A stretch of DNA of 64,000 nt from contig JAJHZJ010000416.1 in NCBI GenBank assembly GCA_023548195.1, positions 2,688,396-2,752,395 of the forward strand, written 5' to 3'. A model generated the notes under the pieces. It was not told the origin of the DNA, searched no databases, and saw only the letters and a program-made list of their open reading frames with translations. Made by a program: the position numbers and the translations under genes. Each line of letters opens with the position of its first letter. Positions within the stretch are counted from its first letter, which is position 1. This document shows positions 45,314 through 58,739 of this stretch, piece by piece. This stretch comes from Bettongia penicillata ogilbyi. Its lineage: Eukaryota; Chordata; Mammalia; Diprotodontia; Potoroidae.

Positions 45314-47060
45314 TCTTTTTTTTTTAAATTTATTTATTTAACTTTTTACATTCATTTTCACAAAATTTTGGGTTCCAAATTTTCTCCCCATTTATCCCCT
45401 TCCCCCACCCTAATACACCGAGCAATCTAATTTTCCCTATCACCAATCTGCCCTCTCTTCTATCCTCCTTCCCTTCTCTTGTCCCCATCTTCTCTTTTGT
45501 CCTGTAGGGCCAGATGACTTTCTATTCCCCATTAACTGTATTTCTTATTTCCTAGTAGCAACAACAATACTAAACAGTTGTTCCTAAAACTTTGAGTTCC
45601 AAATTCTCCCCATCCCTCCCTCCCCACCCATTCCCTTTGGGAAGGCAGGCAATTCAATATAGGCCTTATCTGTGTAGTTTTGCAAATGACTTCGATAATA
45701 GTCGTGTTGTGTAAGACTAACTGTATTTCCCTCCATCCTATCCTGCCCCCCATTGTTTCTATTCTCTCTTTTGATCCTGTCCCTCCCCGAGTGTTGACTT
45801 CAAATTGCTCCCTCCTCCCATTGCCCTCCCTTCCATCATCCCCCCCCTTGCTTATCTCCTTCTCCCCCACTTTCCTGTATTGTAAGATAGGTTTTCATAC
45901 CAAAATGAGTGTGCATTTTATTCCTTCCTTTAGTCAAATGTGATGAGGGTAAACTTCTTGTTTTTTTTCCTCAGCTCTCCTCTTTTTCCCTCCACTAAAA
46001 AATCTCCTGCTTGCCTCTTGAATGAGATATAATTTACCCCATTCCATTTCACCCTCTTTCCTCCCACTACATTTCTCTCTCACCATTTGCCTTAATTTCT
46101 TTTAAGATATGGTCCCATCCTATTCAATTCACTCTGTGGTCTCTGTCTCTGTATGTGTGTGCATGTGTGTATGTGTGTGCACGTGCACACGTGTGTGTGT
46201 GTGTGTGTGTGTGTGTGGTCCCACCAACTACTCAGATACTGAAAAATTTTGAGAGTTACAAATATTGTCTTTCGATGTAGGAATGTAAACAGTTCACTTT
46301 TGGTAAGTCCCTTATGACTTCTCTTTGCTGTTTACTTTTTCATGCTTCTTCTCATTCTTGTGTTTGAAAGTCAAATTTTCTTTTCAGCTCTGGTCTTTTC
46401 ATCAAGAATGCTTGAAAGTCCTCTGTTTCATTGAAAGACCATATTTTCCCCTGAAGTATTATACCCAGTTTTGCTGGGTAGGTGATTCTTGGTTTGAGTC
46501 CTAGTTCCTTTGACTTCTGGAATATCCTATTCCACGCCCTTCCATCCCTTAATGTAGAAGATGCTAGATCTTGAGTTATCCTGATTGTATTTCCACAATA
46601 CTGGAATTGTTTCTTTCTAGCTGCTTGCAATATTTTCTCCTTGACCTGAGAGTTCTGGAATTTGGCCACAATGTTCCTAGGAGTTTCTCTTTTTGGATCT
46701 CTTTCAGGTGGTGATCGATGGATTCCTTCCATACTTATTTTGCCCTCTGGTTCTAGAATCTCAGGGCAGTTTTCCTTGATAATTTCATGAAAGATGATGT
46801 CTAGGCTCTTTTTTTGATCATGAGTTTCAGGTAGTCCCATAATTTTTAAATTGTCTCTCCTGGATCTATTTTCCAGGTCAGTTGTTTTTCCAATGAGATA
46901 TTTCACATTCTCTTCCATTTTTTCATTCTTTTGGTTGGACTGGGTCACTATTCTTTTAGGCCAGACTTCTTCATTAGCAGGATCATCCTTTATTTATTTG
47001 GAAGGGGCAGAGACCCATAAACTCAGATTTGCAGAATCTTCTCCAGTTCTGCCCCCTTGA
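45314..47060 (-). mobile_element. Half-L1 (HAL1-like) element: ORF1 plus long 3' UTR, no ORF2
   Basis: On the minus strand: ORF1 remnant (46,993-46,352), stop, then about 1.03 kb of A/G-rich 3' UTR ending in the L1-type 'gaaaatttggaacccaaaat' motif and an A-tail (the T-run at 45,316-45,325). No ORF2 lies between ORF1 and the 3' end, the hallmark of HAL1 elements, which borrow L1 ORF2 protein in trans. A (TG)n tract at 46,155-46,217 is inside the UTR. The 5' boundary is uncertain. Confidence 0.7.
46352..46993 (-). pseudogene. L1-type ORF1 protein, N-terminally truncated
   Basis: Open frame of about 213 codons on the minus strand, after a TAA at about 46,995 and ending in a stop at 46,352. It has the end of the coiled coil with 'LENRSRRDNLKIMGLPE' (start of the RNA-recognition domain), 'IHRSPPERDPKRETPRNIVA' and the basic C-terminal domain ('ILQAARKK', 'RITYPAKLGI'). 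In L1, ORF1p is a trimeric RNA-binding chaperone; usual length is about 330-350 residues, so the N-terminal coiled coil is missing. No ATG near the start: the 198-codon frame begins at GTG. The open two thirds without any stop is notable for a repeat. Confidence 0.85.
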
Positions 47061-47645
47061 CTGGAATATGAACAATGTCCATCTTTAAGGCAGTAGATGG
47101 TAGTACACAGAGGTATTGCCTTTCTTCCTTATAGTTATTAGATCCTTTCTCACTTAGACCAGTCATTCCTGGGTCAGGGCTGGAGTGAGAAAATCCACCC
47201 TATCTTATAGTGAGTAACCAAATACTAATCCCTGCTAGCTAAGGCATAACTAGGCAAGGCATATTTTCTCAAAATCATAAAGTCATTATGAGGTTCAGTT
47301 TTCACCAGTTATTAACTCTAAAATTTATAGTTTCCCAACTATACCATAGTTGCATGCATTACCATACGCAAATAAGCAGCTGGGAAAAAAGGGAACTACA
47401 GCTGACTTTGCCCTGTATAAATGCATTATCTCTAAGTTGTATCCATGTCTCACATCTTTGTCTTTGCCCTTTTAAATTGTGAAAATTGCCCTAGTGTGAA
47501 AGGGGCATACCATTAGGCTTAGACTTTAACAAAATATTGACAAAAATACCTCATATTCTTCTTACAGATGAGATGGAAAGATATTGACTAGATATTACAG
47601 TTAAGTGGATTTGTTGAGTGACCAAGACTAAAACTTAGTTCTTAA
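47061..47645. other. No recognisable feature
   Basis: May hold the 5' UTR of the half-L1 up to about 47,240; otherwise unremarkable. Confidence 0.35.
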
Positions 47646-48182
47646 TGATAGGTCAATGTCTACTTGAACAAAAGTCTCTAGTGGATTACCCTAGGGAATC
47701 TGTCACTTCCCTTGTACTAGTCAAGATACTTATCAACAACTTAGATAAAGAAAAATATGAAATACTTGTTTAATTTGCTCATAGCATAGAGATTGGAAGC
47801 ATATATTTCTAGGCAGCACATTTCAGAAGTAGCATAGATGGACTGGAGCTTGTTCAGAAGAAGCTCCCAAGATGGTGAGAATACTGTGGCACATGCCATA
47901 TGAAATTCGGTTAAATGAACTTACGTTTAGTATATAGAAGAGAACACTTAAGGGGGATGGGATAGTCATGATACATGTTTAAAGGACTGTTGTGCAGCAG
48001 AGGAAGCCCAACTGGTCTTTGAAGACCAAAATTAGGAGGAATGGGTAGAAGCTGAAGTAGGGTGATATAGGCTTGATGAAAGAAAAAATTTCTCAACATT
48101 TAGAGCTAGCTAAAATTGGAAAGGACTTCCTCAGTAATTAATTTGTTCTCCTTCCTTGGAGATTTTCAATTATAGGCTAGAT
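47646..48182 (+). mobile_element. CR1/L3-type LINE fragment, sense
   Basis: 'Gtctctagtggattacccta' with 'gggaatctgtcacttccctt' equals the CR1 'SGVPQGS...' block; then 'cttatcaacaacttagataa', and the CR1 end pattern near 48,085-48,180 ('aaatttctcaacatttagag'). Confidence 0.65.
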
Positions 48183-48413
48183 CAGTGGTGTCAAATTCAT
48201 ATAGAAATGAGGACCACTACCCACTCATAAAGATCTCTACTGGCAGAATACTGATTTAGAAATCCATGTATAACACTATGCTTTAATGTATTTTTATCTA
48301 TTTTAAAGAAATATTTCATAATTATATTTTAATCTGGTTCAGATCACAGGAGTATTGCGAGCTACATATTATCCGTGGACTACAATGTACTGGTTAATGT
48401 GTTATACTAGGAA
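48183..48413 (+). mobile_element. hAT-type MITE of the 'gtgtcaaac' family
   Basis: Begins 'cagtggtgtcaaattcatat', with 'gaaatgaggaccactaccca', 'attatattttaatctggttc' and 'cgagctacatattatccgtg'. Same family as 9,929-10,095, opposite orientation. The 3' terminal repeat is decayed. Confidence 0.75.
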
Positions 48414-49489
<1,076 letters not shown>

Positions 49490-49629
49490 CATATATGCAT
49501 GTGGTATTCCTGGAACATATGTATTTCCTGATTATGCATGTTCCCAACATATGTTCCTAATACTGGTATGGGGACCTCTGGAAGAATGTGCTCCTGTGAA
49601 TGGTTGGGAGGAGGTTTCCTTATAATTTA

Positions 49630-49745
49630 TTCTTCTATATTGTGTATCACTTAATCTTTTGGGGCTTTGGTTTTCTTATTTGTAAAGTTGAGATTGTTGG
49701 ACTAGATTAGTTCTGAGGCCTCTTGTAGTTCTCTAATATGATCCT
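49630..49745 (+). repeat. tRNA-type SINE, 3' half
   Basis: 'Cacttaatcttttggggctt', 'tcttatttgtaaagttgaga', 'ttgttggactagattagttc' and 'ctaatatgatccta'. Confidence 0.75.
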
Positions 49746-50393
49746 AAATTGGAAATGTCTTTTGCTTTGTGTCTGGTAAAAGAAATATTGGTGGTGACTC
49801 ATGTACTGGGGGTTTCTGAATGGGTTTGCTCAAAGTATGTCTTTAACCTGAGGTAGCTTTCATGGGATACTTGAGTGGAGGGGTGGGCATGACTGGGCTA
49901 AGAAATTAAATTTGCTTTCTAGAAAGAACTTTGGGTTATGTTGTTTACATTGTTGATTACCATATAGCATAACGAGTGTTAATTTTAAGCCTCTGAAACC
50001 TTGGATGGAGTTTCCAATAGAAAAGAACATGAGGAAATATCATAAAAAAAATAGCACTTTAGGTTTACAAAACACTTTCTTAATATCAACCTTTTGTGGT
50101 TCATAGTACAAGTACTTTTTTATTTTATTTTTTTTGATCAAACCAAAATTCAGCAAGGTTAAGTGACTTCCCTAAGGTCTTACAACCAGGGAATTTGGAG
50201 GATATATTTGGACTAGATTTCCTTGTACCAAGGCCAGTGTATTTCCTGTCTGCTACAATGCTGCTTCTTGACCAATCAATCAGAGAGCTTCTTTGAGCGT
50301 TCTGGGTTGGTTTTTGTCTTATAGAAAATAACAAACAGATCAATATCTTATACCATATACCAAGATAAGATCAATACTATGTTTATTAATATG
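49746..50393. other. No gene recognised
   Basis: A decayed antisense MIR may lie at 50,055-50,270 ('ttagcactttaggtttacaa'-like start, 'aaggttaagtgacttcccta'). Otherwise unremarkable. Confidence 0.45.
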
Positions 50394-50433
50394 TAATATG
50401 TAAATTATTAATATGTAATTAATTTACATATTA
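50394..50433. other. Perfect 14-bp inverted repeat beside an L1
   Basis: Arms 'taatatgtaaatta' (50,394-50,407) and 'taatttacatatta' (50,420-50,433) are fully complementary around a 12-base loop. The L1 fragment starts immediately after. Confidence 0.85.
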
Positions 50434-51186
50434 AGGATGCTACCATAAGCAAATGAGGAGAGCAAGGAGTAGTTTAACTGTCAGATCTATGGAGAGGGGA
50501 AGAATTTACGACCAAATAAGAAATAAACATTACAAGATGTAAAATGGATAATTTTGATTATCTTAAATTAAAAAGATTTTGCACCAACAAAGCCAGTACA
50601 ACCATGATTAGAAGGAAGGCAGAAAACTGGAGGAAAATTTTTTACAGCAAGTCTCTCTGATAAAGGTCTAGTTTCTCAAATATATAGCGAACTAAGTCAA
50701 ATTTATTAAAATACAAGTCGTTCACCAATTGATAAATGTTCAGAGGATGTGAACAAGCAGTGTTCAAATAAATGGCAGGCTGATTTCAGCAAAAAAAAAA
50801 ACAACTTGGAAAGGCTCATACAAACTGATGCAAAGTGCAGTGGGAAGAACCAGCAAAACATTGTACACAGTAGCAGCAATATTACATGTTGATCAACTGT
50901 GAGTAACAGCTATTCTCAACAATACAATTATCCACAACAATTCCAAAGGACTCATGAAAAAAATGTTGTCCACCTTCAGAGGGAGAACCAGGGGAGTCAG
51001 AATGGACATTAAAGCATTCTATTTTTCACTTTTTTTGGATCCATGCCATCTTTCACAATATGATTAATGTGGAAATATGTTTTGCATGATTGCACACTTA
51101 TAACACATATCAAATTGCTTACCATCTCAGGGAGAGGGGAAGGTGAGGAAGGGAGGGACAAAATTTGAAACTCAAAATTTTTAAAG
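50434..51186 (+). mobile_element. L1 3' end, sense, with internal deletion
   Basis: 'Ggagagcaaggagtagttta', 'tgtaaaatggataattttga', 'cgttcaccaattgataaatg'; then a jump at about 50,772 straight to 'ggcaggctgatttcagc', omitting the part seen at 34.4-34.7 kb. The end is 'tttgaaactcaaaattttta' at 51,165. The tail runs straight into a TG/GA microsatellite. Confidence 0.85.
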
Positions 51187-51357
<171 letters not shown>

Positions 51358-52049
51358 AGAGGGAAGGGGGTCTTGCAGTTACTCTGACAAAGAGTGCATT
51401 AAATATGTCTGGAGATATCAGGCTTGTGTTATTCCATTATTCAGGACTGATCTTGTTTCCACAAGTGTATGTAACCTGAATTCCCTTTGTTTAATGTAAA
51501 GAACACTGGCATGGGAATCAGAAGACAAAAAAAAGACTCATTTTAGGCTACATGGGGTACACACTTATAAGAGAGTGAGCCCCCATTAATACACCACTAT
51601 ATATACCATTCAAGAGCCAAAAAGTTAATACTAGCAGAAGCATAAAGTAATTTCCTGACCCCAGAAAAATGGGTACAATTTACATCTTGAGGTGGTAGAT
51701 AGGAAGGGACATCACTAGATAAAGTTTATGAGAGCAGGTAAACTAGCTGCTAGAGGAAATAAAGAGACTGCCCATTATCACCCAGTCAGTTCTCAGAATA
51801 TTCTTAGTGACTGACACATTCATTTATAGATTGCTCAATTTCTTATCTGGATTGGGTTGCTTAAGATCTCTAATTCTTGTTAATTTGATTATGTGTATGT
51901 ATACACATATATATGTGTACATATATATTCATAATTTTCTTTGAATTTGTAACTTTTCTGGCATATTATTTATATGAGTTTCTGATAATTCACTTTATTT
52001 CATTGCTGTTCTGAATAATTCTTGTTCTTTTTATTTTGGCAATTTAATC
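51358..52049. other. No gene recognised
   Basis: AT-rich; a TA/TG run at 51,890-51,935. Confidence 0.45.
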
Positions 52050-53110
52050 TTCATCTCTCTCTTTTTCTTGATCAGTTTAGCTAATGGTCTAGCAATTTTG
52101 TTTAATTAGTTCAACTTTTTTATTTTTAAGTTTTTCTATTTTTCTCTAGTTTTCAACATTTCTTCTTTTGCACTTGTTTTAGGTTTGTTATCCTTGATTT
52201 CTAGTATTTTAACTACATCTCCATTTTATTGATAGTCTTTTTTTCTATTTCATTAAAGTTTTCAAAGATACACATTTTCATGAAATGTCTCATTGCTCTA
52301 ATTATCACTAATGTAATTATTCTATTATTTTTTAACCTCATAAATCAGGGTGTCATTATTTAGTCCCCATTTAGGTATGCCTTTTCTGTTCATATTTTCA
52401 TTACTAATTGCCATTTTGGTCTATGAGGAACATATTATTTTTGCCCTTTAATATTTACTCAAGATTCCTTTATACAGAACATCAATTTTTGTAAATGTAC
52501 TGTAGGATGCTTGGGAACGTGTATATTCTTTAAAATTTCCATTCAGCAATTACCACAGGCTAATTGTTTTTTTCCACGAATCTATTCAACTCTATATTTT
52601 CCCTTATAGTTGTTATATCTATCTGTCTCAAGATACTAATGCTACTGTCTCTTCCTAGTATTATGTTACTCTTTGTCTCTTTGTAATTTGCCTAGATTTT
52701 CTAACAACTTTGATACCACATATTTGGTGCATGTATTTGATCGTGCTATTTTTATTGTCTACAATAAATTTAAGTACAAGAAGTTTCAGTATCTCTTGAG
52801 ATTATTGTTTTTTGTTGTTGCCTTATTTGAAATTATGATAGTAACTTCTACTATTCTTCAAGTTGTGCGAAGGATAATAATCATTCCATCTTCTCATTTT
52901 CACTCGGTATGTGTTTATATTTTTAAAATGAGTTTAACACTGAGAATTTTTTAAATGAATCTTTCATTACTCTTTTTTTGGATTGGGGAATTTAATTTAT
53001 TTACATTTAGTCTGTGTCAAATACTTTTATATATATATATATGTATATAATCTTTTAAGTCAGAACTTATTCTCTGTGGTTTGTTTTTCTTTGTACACAT
53101 CTGATTCCAT
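52050..53110 (-). mobile_element. Old L1, antisense: ORF2 endonuclease end
   Basis: Minus-strand translation gives 'LNVNKLNSPIQKK' near 53,005, equivalent to the start of the L1 ORF2 endonuclease, then a frameshifted body including a 'CTKY'/'MHQI' stretch (about 52,715-52,730) at the position of the L1 'YAPN' motif. Many stops. The plus strand also reads like other known L1 antisense sequence ('gatcagtttagctaatggtc' at 52,072). Confidence 0.65.
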
Positions 53111-53184
53111 TATCCTTTCCTCAATTTGTCACTCTCATAACCAAGTCTAATCATACATTTATTGAGCACTTTACTTTTATTTTT

Positions 53185-54240
53185 ATTCTCTCTCTCCTTC
53201 CCTTCCTCCCCCTCTCTCCATCTCTCCCTCTCCTCTACACTATTTCATTTGTTGGTTTCATCAGCTCCCCTGGATTCAGTTATCATTTCCATGCTGATGA
53301 TTTCTCAGATTCACTTACCTAGCCCTAACCTCTTTTCTAACCTCCAGATTTGCATTTCCAACTGCCCATTAGACATATCAAACTGGATATTACATTGACA
53401 TGTCAAAAACTGAATGCATTTTCTTTCTTCCCTCCACCCCCACCTCCAAACCTCCTATTATTCTGGAAGTTCACCATCTCAGTGTCATCCTTTAGTCCTT
53501 ATTCTCTCACATCCAATATATAAACTCCCTTCTTCCCTCTGCCACCAGTACCACTCTAGTCGAGACCTTCATCACTTCACTTCTGAATAACTGCTATAGC
53601 TTTCTGCTTGTTCTGCTTGATACAATTATTTCCCCACTCAAGTCCATCCTCTACTCAGTTTGCAAAGTGATCTTTTTAAAACATGGGTCTGGTCATGTGA
53701 CCACCCTTTCAAAAAATTATGACTTTTCTCATCACTTCTAGGATTAAAAACAAAATTTTCACAACTGGCCCCTCTCCTGTCTCTTTAGACTTTACTCCCC
53801 TCTCCGTCAATTCCCCGCCTACGTACTCTGTAATATAGTGACACTGGCTTCCTTGCTTTTTCCTTGCTCCAGGCACTGTGACTTCTTACTCCAAACATTT
53901 TCACTAGCTGACATACATACCTAAAATGCTCTCTCCCCTCATGTCTACCTTCTGACTTTCCTGGCTTCCTGCCAGGCCCAATTAAAAACCTATGTCCTGT
54001 AAGAAGCTATTTCTGAGCTTCCTCAATACTAACAGCTTCCTTCTATTGATTATTTCCAGTTTATTCTGTATAAAGCCTTTTTGTACATTGTCATTCACAT
54101 ATTATCCCTTCCATTAGACTATGAGGTCCTTAAGAGCTGGGACTACCCTTTGCTTTTTTTTTTCCTCGTAATCTTAGCTCTTAGCATAGTGTCACACGTA
54201 GTAAAGAGGTATTTAACAAATGTTTATTGAACTACTGACA
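53185..54240 (+). mobile_element. L2-type LINE, RT C-terminus to 3' end, sense
   Basis: 'CcatgctgatgatttctcaG' at 53,290 encodes the YADD motif as HADD; then 'ISNCPLDISNWILH' (53,355-53,396), 'gtccaaaactgaa'-like sequence, 'tttttaaaacatgggtctgg' (53,673), and a long non-coding tail to 'aatgtttattgaactactga'. It spans about 1 kb with stops and frameshifts. A CT-rich tract is at its left end (53,180-53,235). Confidence 0.8.
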
Positions 54241-54244
54241 ATGT

Positions 54245-55150
54245 CTACATTTTTTAAAGACCTGTGTGCCACACTAATGACCATGTGTACCTAACTACAT
54301 GAAAATAGGTATTTCATTTTTTGGTATGTTATTGATGTCTCCAAGTGATTTTGTTTGCTTAATTTAGGTGTTGACCATTTTGCTTATTTCTGGGTCCTTT
54401 TGAATTATTAACAGAAATTCATCACTTTTGTTGAAGGTACAGTTATTCTTCTTTTATGCTTAGGCTTAGCTTTGCAGAACATTACTGTGGTTACCAATTC
54501 ATCTTTTTGTACTTTGGTATTTTATACTCCTGGTGGTACAGTTTTTAGTTTCATTATGATACTTTTTGGCAAGTTCAATTTCAGGTTTTTTCTGCTGCTC
54601 TTTTGCTTCTCTCAATCCGTATTTTGCCTTCTGCCAGTGTTTTTGGGTATGATCCCCTCAAATACTGAATTCAGATTTTCTCTTTTGTAGTCTTTTAAAA
54701 TTAGACCTTTAATCCTTAGTAAATTTCTTCATATCCTCTCTTTAAATTAAACATTCTTCCTTTGAATGCTCTCATGTACCCTTCCATCTTGTAGCCTTAT
54801 GATTCTCTTTAATTCAACAGTAATTCTCTTTTTCAGAAACTCTGTTGTTAGTGAGTGTCTTGTTTAGTCCAAATTATCTACTCTCTTATTAGACAGTTCT
54901 TCCCCAAGAGCTATAATTTCTGTCCTTATTTCTGTAATATTTTCACTTAATTCTTTGTGTGCCTTTCTGAACTGTATTCTCCAGGTCCTTGAAGTTGCCT
55001 CCTCGCTGTTTCCTTGGGGGCATACATGATATCCTGTAATACTTTTACCTGCTTCTGGGAATTTTGACTAAATCTTTTTTGGTATAACAGACTTAGAGGG
55101 ACCTTTCCTTTGATTTTTTTAAAAAATTTCTTCTCCCCAGTCAAATTTTA
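54245..55150 (-). mobile_element. Probable old L1 ORF1/5' region, antisense
   Basis: Minus-strand translation around 54,945-55,000 gives a coiled-coil-like run ('LENTVQK', then in another frame 'ITEIRTEIIALGEELSN'), as in L1 ORF1. Together with 52.0-53.1 kb it fits one minus-strand L1 split by the L2. Low confidence: the rest is too decayed. Confidence 0.4.
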
Positions 55151-56124
55151 TCCATTTCCCCCCTAGTTATCCTATTGAATTTTTATGATGTCTTTATTAT
55201 ATATATATGCTTTTTTATCTTCTTTAAAGCCTACTATTGTTTTTCTCGCTTCTCTCCACACTTCCTGCCATCTGTTTTCTGGTTTTCTCAAACCAGTGGA
55301 GTTGCACAGATCTATGAGTTTCAAGGGTTCAGGGAACCCACTTGGATCTGTTGAGTATGTTGGTGGAAGGAATTCTTTTCCAGATATTAAATTTGACTAG
55401 ATGGTCACTGAGTTCCCTTCCAAGTCTGAAGTTCCAAATATGTAAATGTAGTCTTTTTGACCACTGAGGATTAGAACATGTAATGAAATTCTGGTGTAAT
55501 TAAATCAAAGCTTGAACATCAATGTAGTGGAAAAGGGATCCATACATATGACTTGACCCCAAATAATTTCCTTTTTCTCTCACCATCAATAAAATAAAAA
55601 AACCTAACAAAACAACACAATGTCTAAAATTCAATAAATAAAAACTATTTTCACATAAAAATAAAATGCCCCCACTTTCTCCCATTTAAGCTATTTATAC
55701 TTTTCTTGTATGACTAAGTTTCTTTCTATCATTTGGTTCATTTCAGTATAAATACTGTCCCTTTCCCCTTGTTACCTACTGGGTATTTTCCATTTACTAT
55801 ACTTTTCTATTATGAGTAAGTTATCATTCTTCTTTCAGTTGTTACTGATTTACTTCTTTTTGTAGGTTTTGTCATAGCATTCTCCCAGCAGGCATAGAGC
55901 ATAACCTGAGAGGACCAACACCCCAGGTATCTCAAATCCAAATTCTTTGCATGCTTATGGTTCATATACTTAAAAAATACTTTTCTCAAATGGAAGACCA
56001 TCTGTTCATACATCTTCTATCCTTTCTCTTTCCTGATTTCCTTGATTCCTTCCTTTTCTCATGTTTTTTTCTTCCTGTATTGATTAACTCTTTCTCCATC
56101 TTTCTAGACGCTTTCCCTCTTTTT
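55151..56124. other. No gene recognised
   Basis: AT- and pyrimidine-rich; frames of up to 71 codons are unsupported. Confidence 0.4.
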
Positions 56125-56285
56125 CTTTTGAGGGGGGAAGGCAAGGCAATTGGGGTTAGGTGACTTGTCCAAGATCACACAGCTATTAAGCATGTCAAGT
56201 GTGCGTCTCAGGCTGGAGTGGAACTCAGGTCCTCCAGACTCCATGGATGGTGCTCCACTCACTACGCCACCTAGCTGCCCCCTCT
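56125..56285 (-). repeat. tRNA-headed SINE 5' half, antisense
   Basis: Plus strand: 'aggcaattggggttaggtga', 'aagatcacacagctattaag', 'ggaactcaggtcctccagac', 'actacgccacctagctgccc'. Head (tRNA-like) at the right end, well conserved, so relatively young. Confidence 0.9.
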
Positions 56286-57508
56286 TTTTTCTCACACTGG
56301 CTGTATTCCTCCCCTGCAGCCGTACTTTGCTCCACTCCCTTCTTCCATCTTCCATCTCACCACCTCCTATAAAGAAATAACTCCCAACAAAGCCCTCTTT
56401 TTTCCCTCAACTTTTTTTGTCTTGGCAATTTTCCGTCCCTTGAAATACATTAAAGAAAGCTTCCCTGGCTAGAGGGGCTAAAAAAGCATCAAAACCAGAT
56501 GCTTTTATCCTATTCCTTGGTGCCTTTGCTGTAGGTCGAGGAGCAAACAGCTGGCCCCTGGGAGAGTGTAGAAATACTAGTCATTTTATTGGGAATGAAC
56601 ATCCCTTACTGACATCTGGTTTTTCAAGAAGGAAAATACCAACCATGAAATAGTACTTGGGTGACATCTCTAATCTGAATTTAGGCCCCATCATATGGTA
56701 GTGCAACAGTGGGTCACATTCTTGTGTCAGATATCAGTTCATCATGCATGAACTTTATTGATGCAAAATTCTCTAGAAACCACTGCAGTATATAGCAATG
56801 GACACTCAAAAAATATAAAACACTAAGAAATCCAAATGAATACAACCGCTGCATCACACTTTAGTACTCCCATGCTCCCACCCCTGGCATTAAACATAGT
56901 ATATACCTCATTGATATTGTGCCACCTCTGAAGGACAGATCCCTCTCCTCTGGGATGGTAACTGTGCTGCTGCCTGAAGGATTCTTCCAAAGTCTTTAGC
57001 CATTCCACTTCAAGTTTTGGCATGGCTGCTATCTTTGTTCATGGAGTTTTGTTAAGCCTTGATCACTTCTAATTTCTTGATGACTAGTTCTACTATTGAT
57101 TTTGATTTCTTTAAGCATTTCTCTTTCCTCATCCTGGAAATTTATGTCTGTTTCTGGCATCTGTCCCCCATCCTCTGTGAACACTCAGGCGGAGAATTCA
57201 TTTAACTTTTTTTTTTTTTGTCTCTCCTGGCCATAAATTTCCTTTGCCTTCTCTTCAAGGCCTTGCTATCTCCCTCACTGACCTCTTGTTCCTTATGTAT
57301 TTAAAATGTCTTATTTATTTTAACCTCTTTTATAATTTATCTTCTTTTCATTCTTCATCTTTGCTTACCATTTTTATACTATCTTAATTTCACCCCATTA
57401 TACTCAAAAGCCATTTTTTCAATTAATACTTCAAACCGTGCCCAAGTCCCTTCCTTACCTCTCTGACTGCTCTTTCTACCACCAGTATATAGCACCATGG
57501 TTGCTCAC
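56286..57508. other. No gene recognised
   Basis: Unique, pyrimidine-rich in part; a T-run at 57,209-57,219. A 66-codon antisense frame (56,823-57,023) lacks any recognisable feature. Confidence 0.4.
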
Positions 57509-57620
57509 CATCACACACACACATACAACATACATACACAGCTCATATGCACCATACACACACACAGCGCACACACACCCACACACACACACAGATACCA
57601 CACTCAACCCACACACACAG
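57509..57620 (+). repeat. CA-rich imperfect microsatellite
   Basis: (CA)n broken by TACA, GCAC and CCCA units; gives artefact frames rich in His and Thr. Confidence 0.95.
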
Positions 57621-57830
57621 TCTCCCCTCACTCGCATATTTATTGCCATACATTTTCTGGAGGCTAATAATCATTTATTTTAAATTTGTTTTCCTCTTTC
57701 CCATTCTATTGCTTTATCCTACTGTCATTCTTACTATAATTTATCAAGCACCTAAACTTCAAATTTAAGATGATTTGTCACTGCTTGTGCTTCATACCAG
57801 ACAACAAAGAAATCAAGGCCACTCCTGTTT

Positions 57831-57837
<7 letters not shown>

Positions 57838-57890
<53 letters not shown>
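57838..57890 (+). repeat. (CT)n microsatellite
   Basis: About 26 uninterrupted CT units. Confidence 0.99.
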
Positions 57891-57892
<2 letters not shown>

Positions 57893-58025
57893 GCCTGAAC
57901 TCTTTCTCAGATGTACTTGGAGAAAACAGCCAAATTAACTCAGGTTCCTATTCATCCTGTAACTCTTTAACCCTTTGGGAAAACTTATTGCTCCAAATAA
58001 AATATCCCAGTGTTTTGCTCCTCAC

Positions 58026-58195
58026 AAGTTTCACTTCTCCAATATATCTTAAGTAAATCCAAGGTTTAAAAAATCCCTGGAGTATTCATGAAAATTCATT
58101 TTGCACATGTAGAATATTTCTTCTGTTTATGGAGGTTTGACTTTTCAATGATGTTATAGGGAGTGAGCATCATCTGCCTCCCTTCCCCCATTCTT
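58026..58195 (+). repeat. Left copy of a diverged 170-bp direct duplication
   Basis: Corresponds to 60,453-60,625: shared 'ttcacttctccaat', 'aaaatccctggagtatt', 'tgaaaattcattttg', 'acttttcaat(g/a)atgt'. Roughly three quarters identical. Confidence 0.7.
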
Positions 58196-58271
58196 TCGTC
58201 TTCCCTCTTGAGATGGTGTCTCTGAACTTAATGCATTTTCTTGGGATTATGTGTAGGAGATATTTTATGTT

Positions 58272-58506
58272 TTTATTGTTTTTTAGTCATTTTCAGTTGT
58301 ATTGGATTCTTTGTGACCCTATTTGGGTCACAGATGCTGGTCTACCATTTCTCCCTCCAGCTCATTTTACAAATGAGGAAACTGAAGCCAACAGGGTTAA
58401 GTGACTTGCCTAAGGTCACATAGCTAGTTAGTGTTTGAGGTCAGATTTGAACTCAGGTATTCCTGACTCCAAGCCCAGGACTATATCTACTGTACCACCT
58501 ATCTAG
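58272..58506 (-). repeat. MAR1-like SINE, antisense
   Basis: Plus strand: 'agtcattttcagttgtattg', 'ttctttgtgaccctatttgg', 'acaaatgaggaaactgaagc', 'gtgacttgcctaaggtcaca', 'tgtaccacctatctag'. The BovB-like tail is at the left, the tRNA head at the right. Confidence 0.85.
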
Positions 58507-58739
58507 AAAAATTTTTTCTACTTTTTCTTTTTTTATGTCTCAGATGTGACTATAATATCACACAAAACATGTACTTTGTATTGAAACTTTATTCTACTTT
58601 TGATATTTTCTGTTTAATTTTAGATTGCTGTGTAAATTGGATATAATGATGTTGCCTGGCATTTCCTGATGAATACACAGAGTTCCAGGGAAAGCCAGAG
58701 GAAATGGTAGTTATGGCCTCTTCTAAGCTTGGGCACTTT

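Noticed and set aside
45532..45870. 112-codon Gly/Arg/Glu-rich antisense frame
   Set aside because: Inside the purine-rich 3' UTR of the half-L1; composition artefact.
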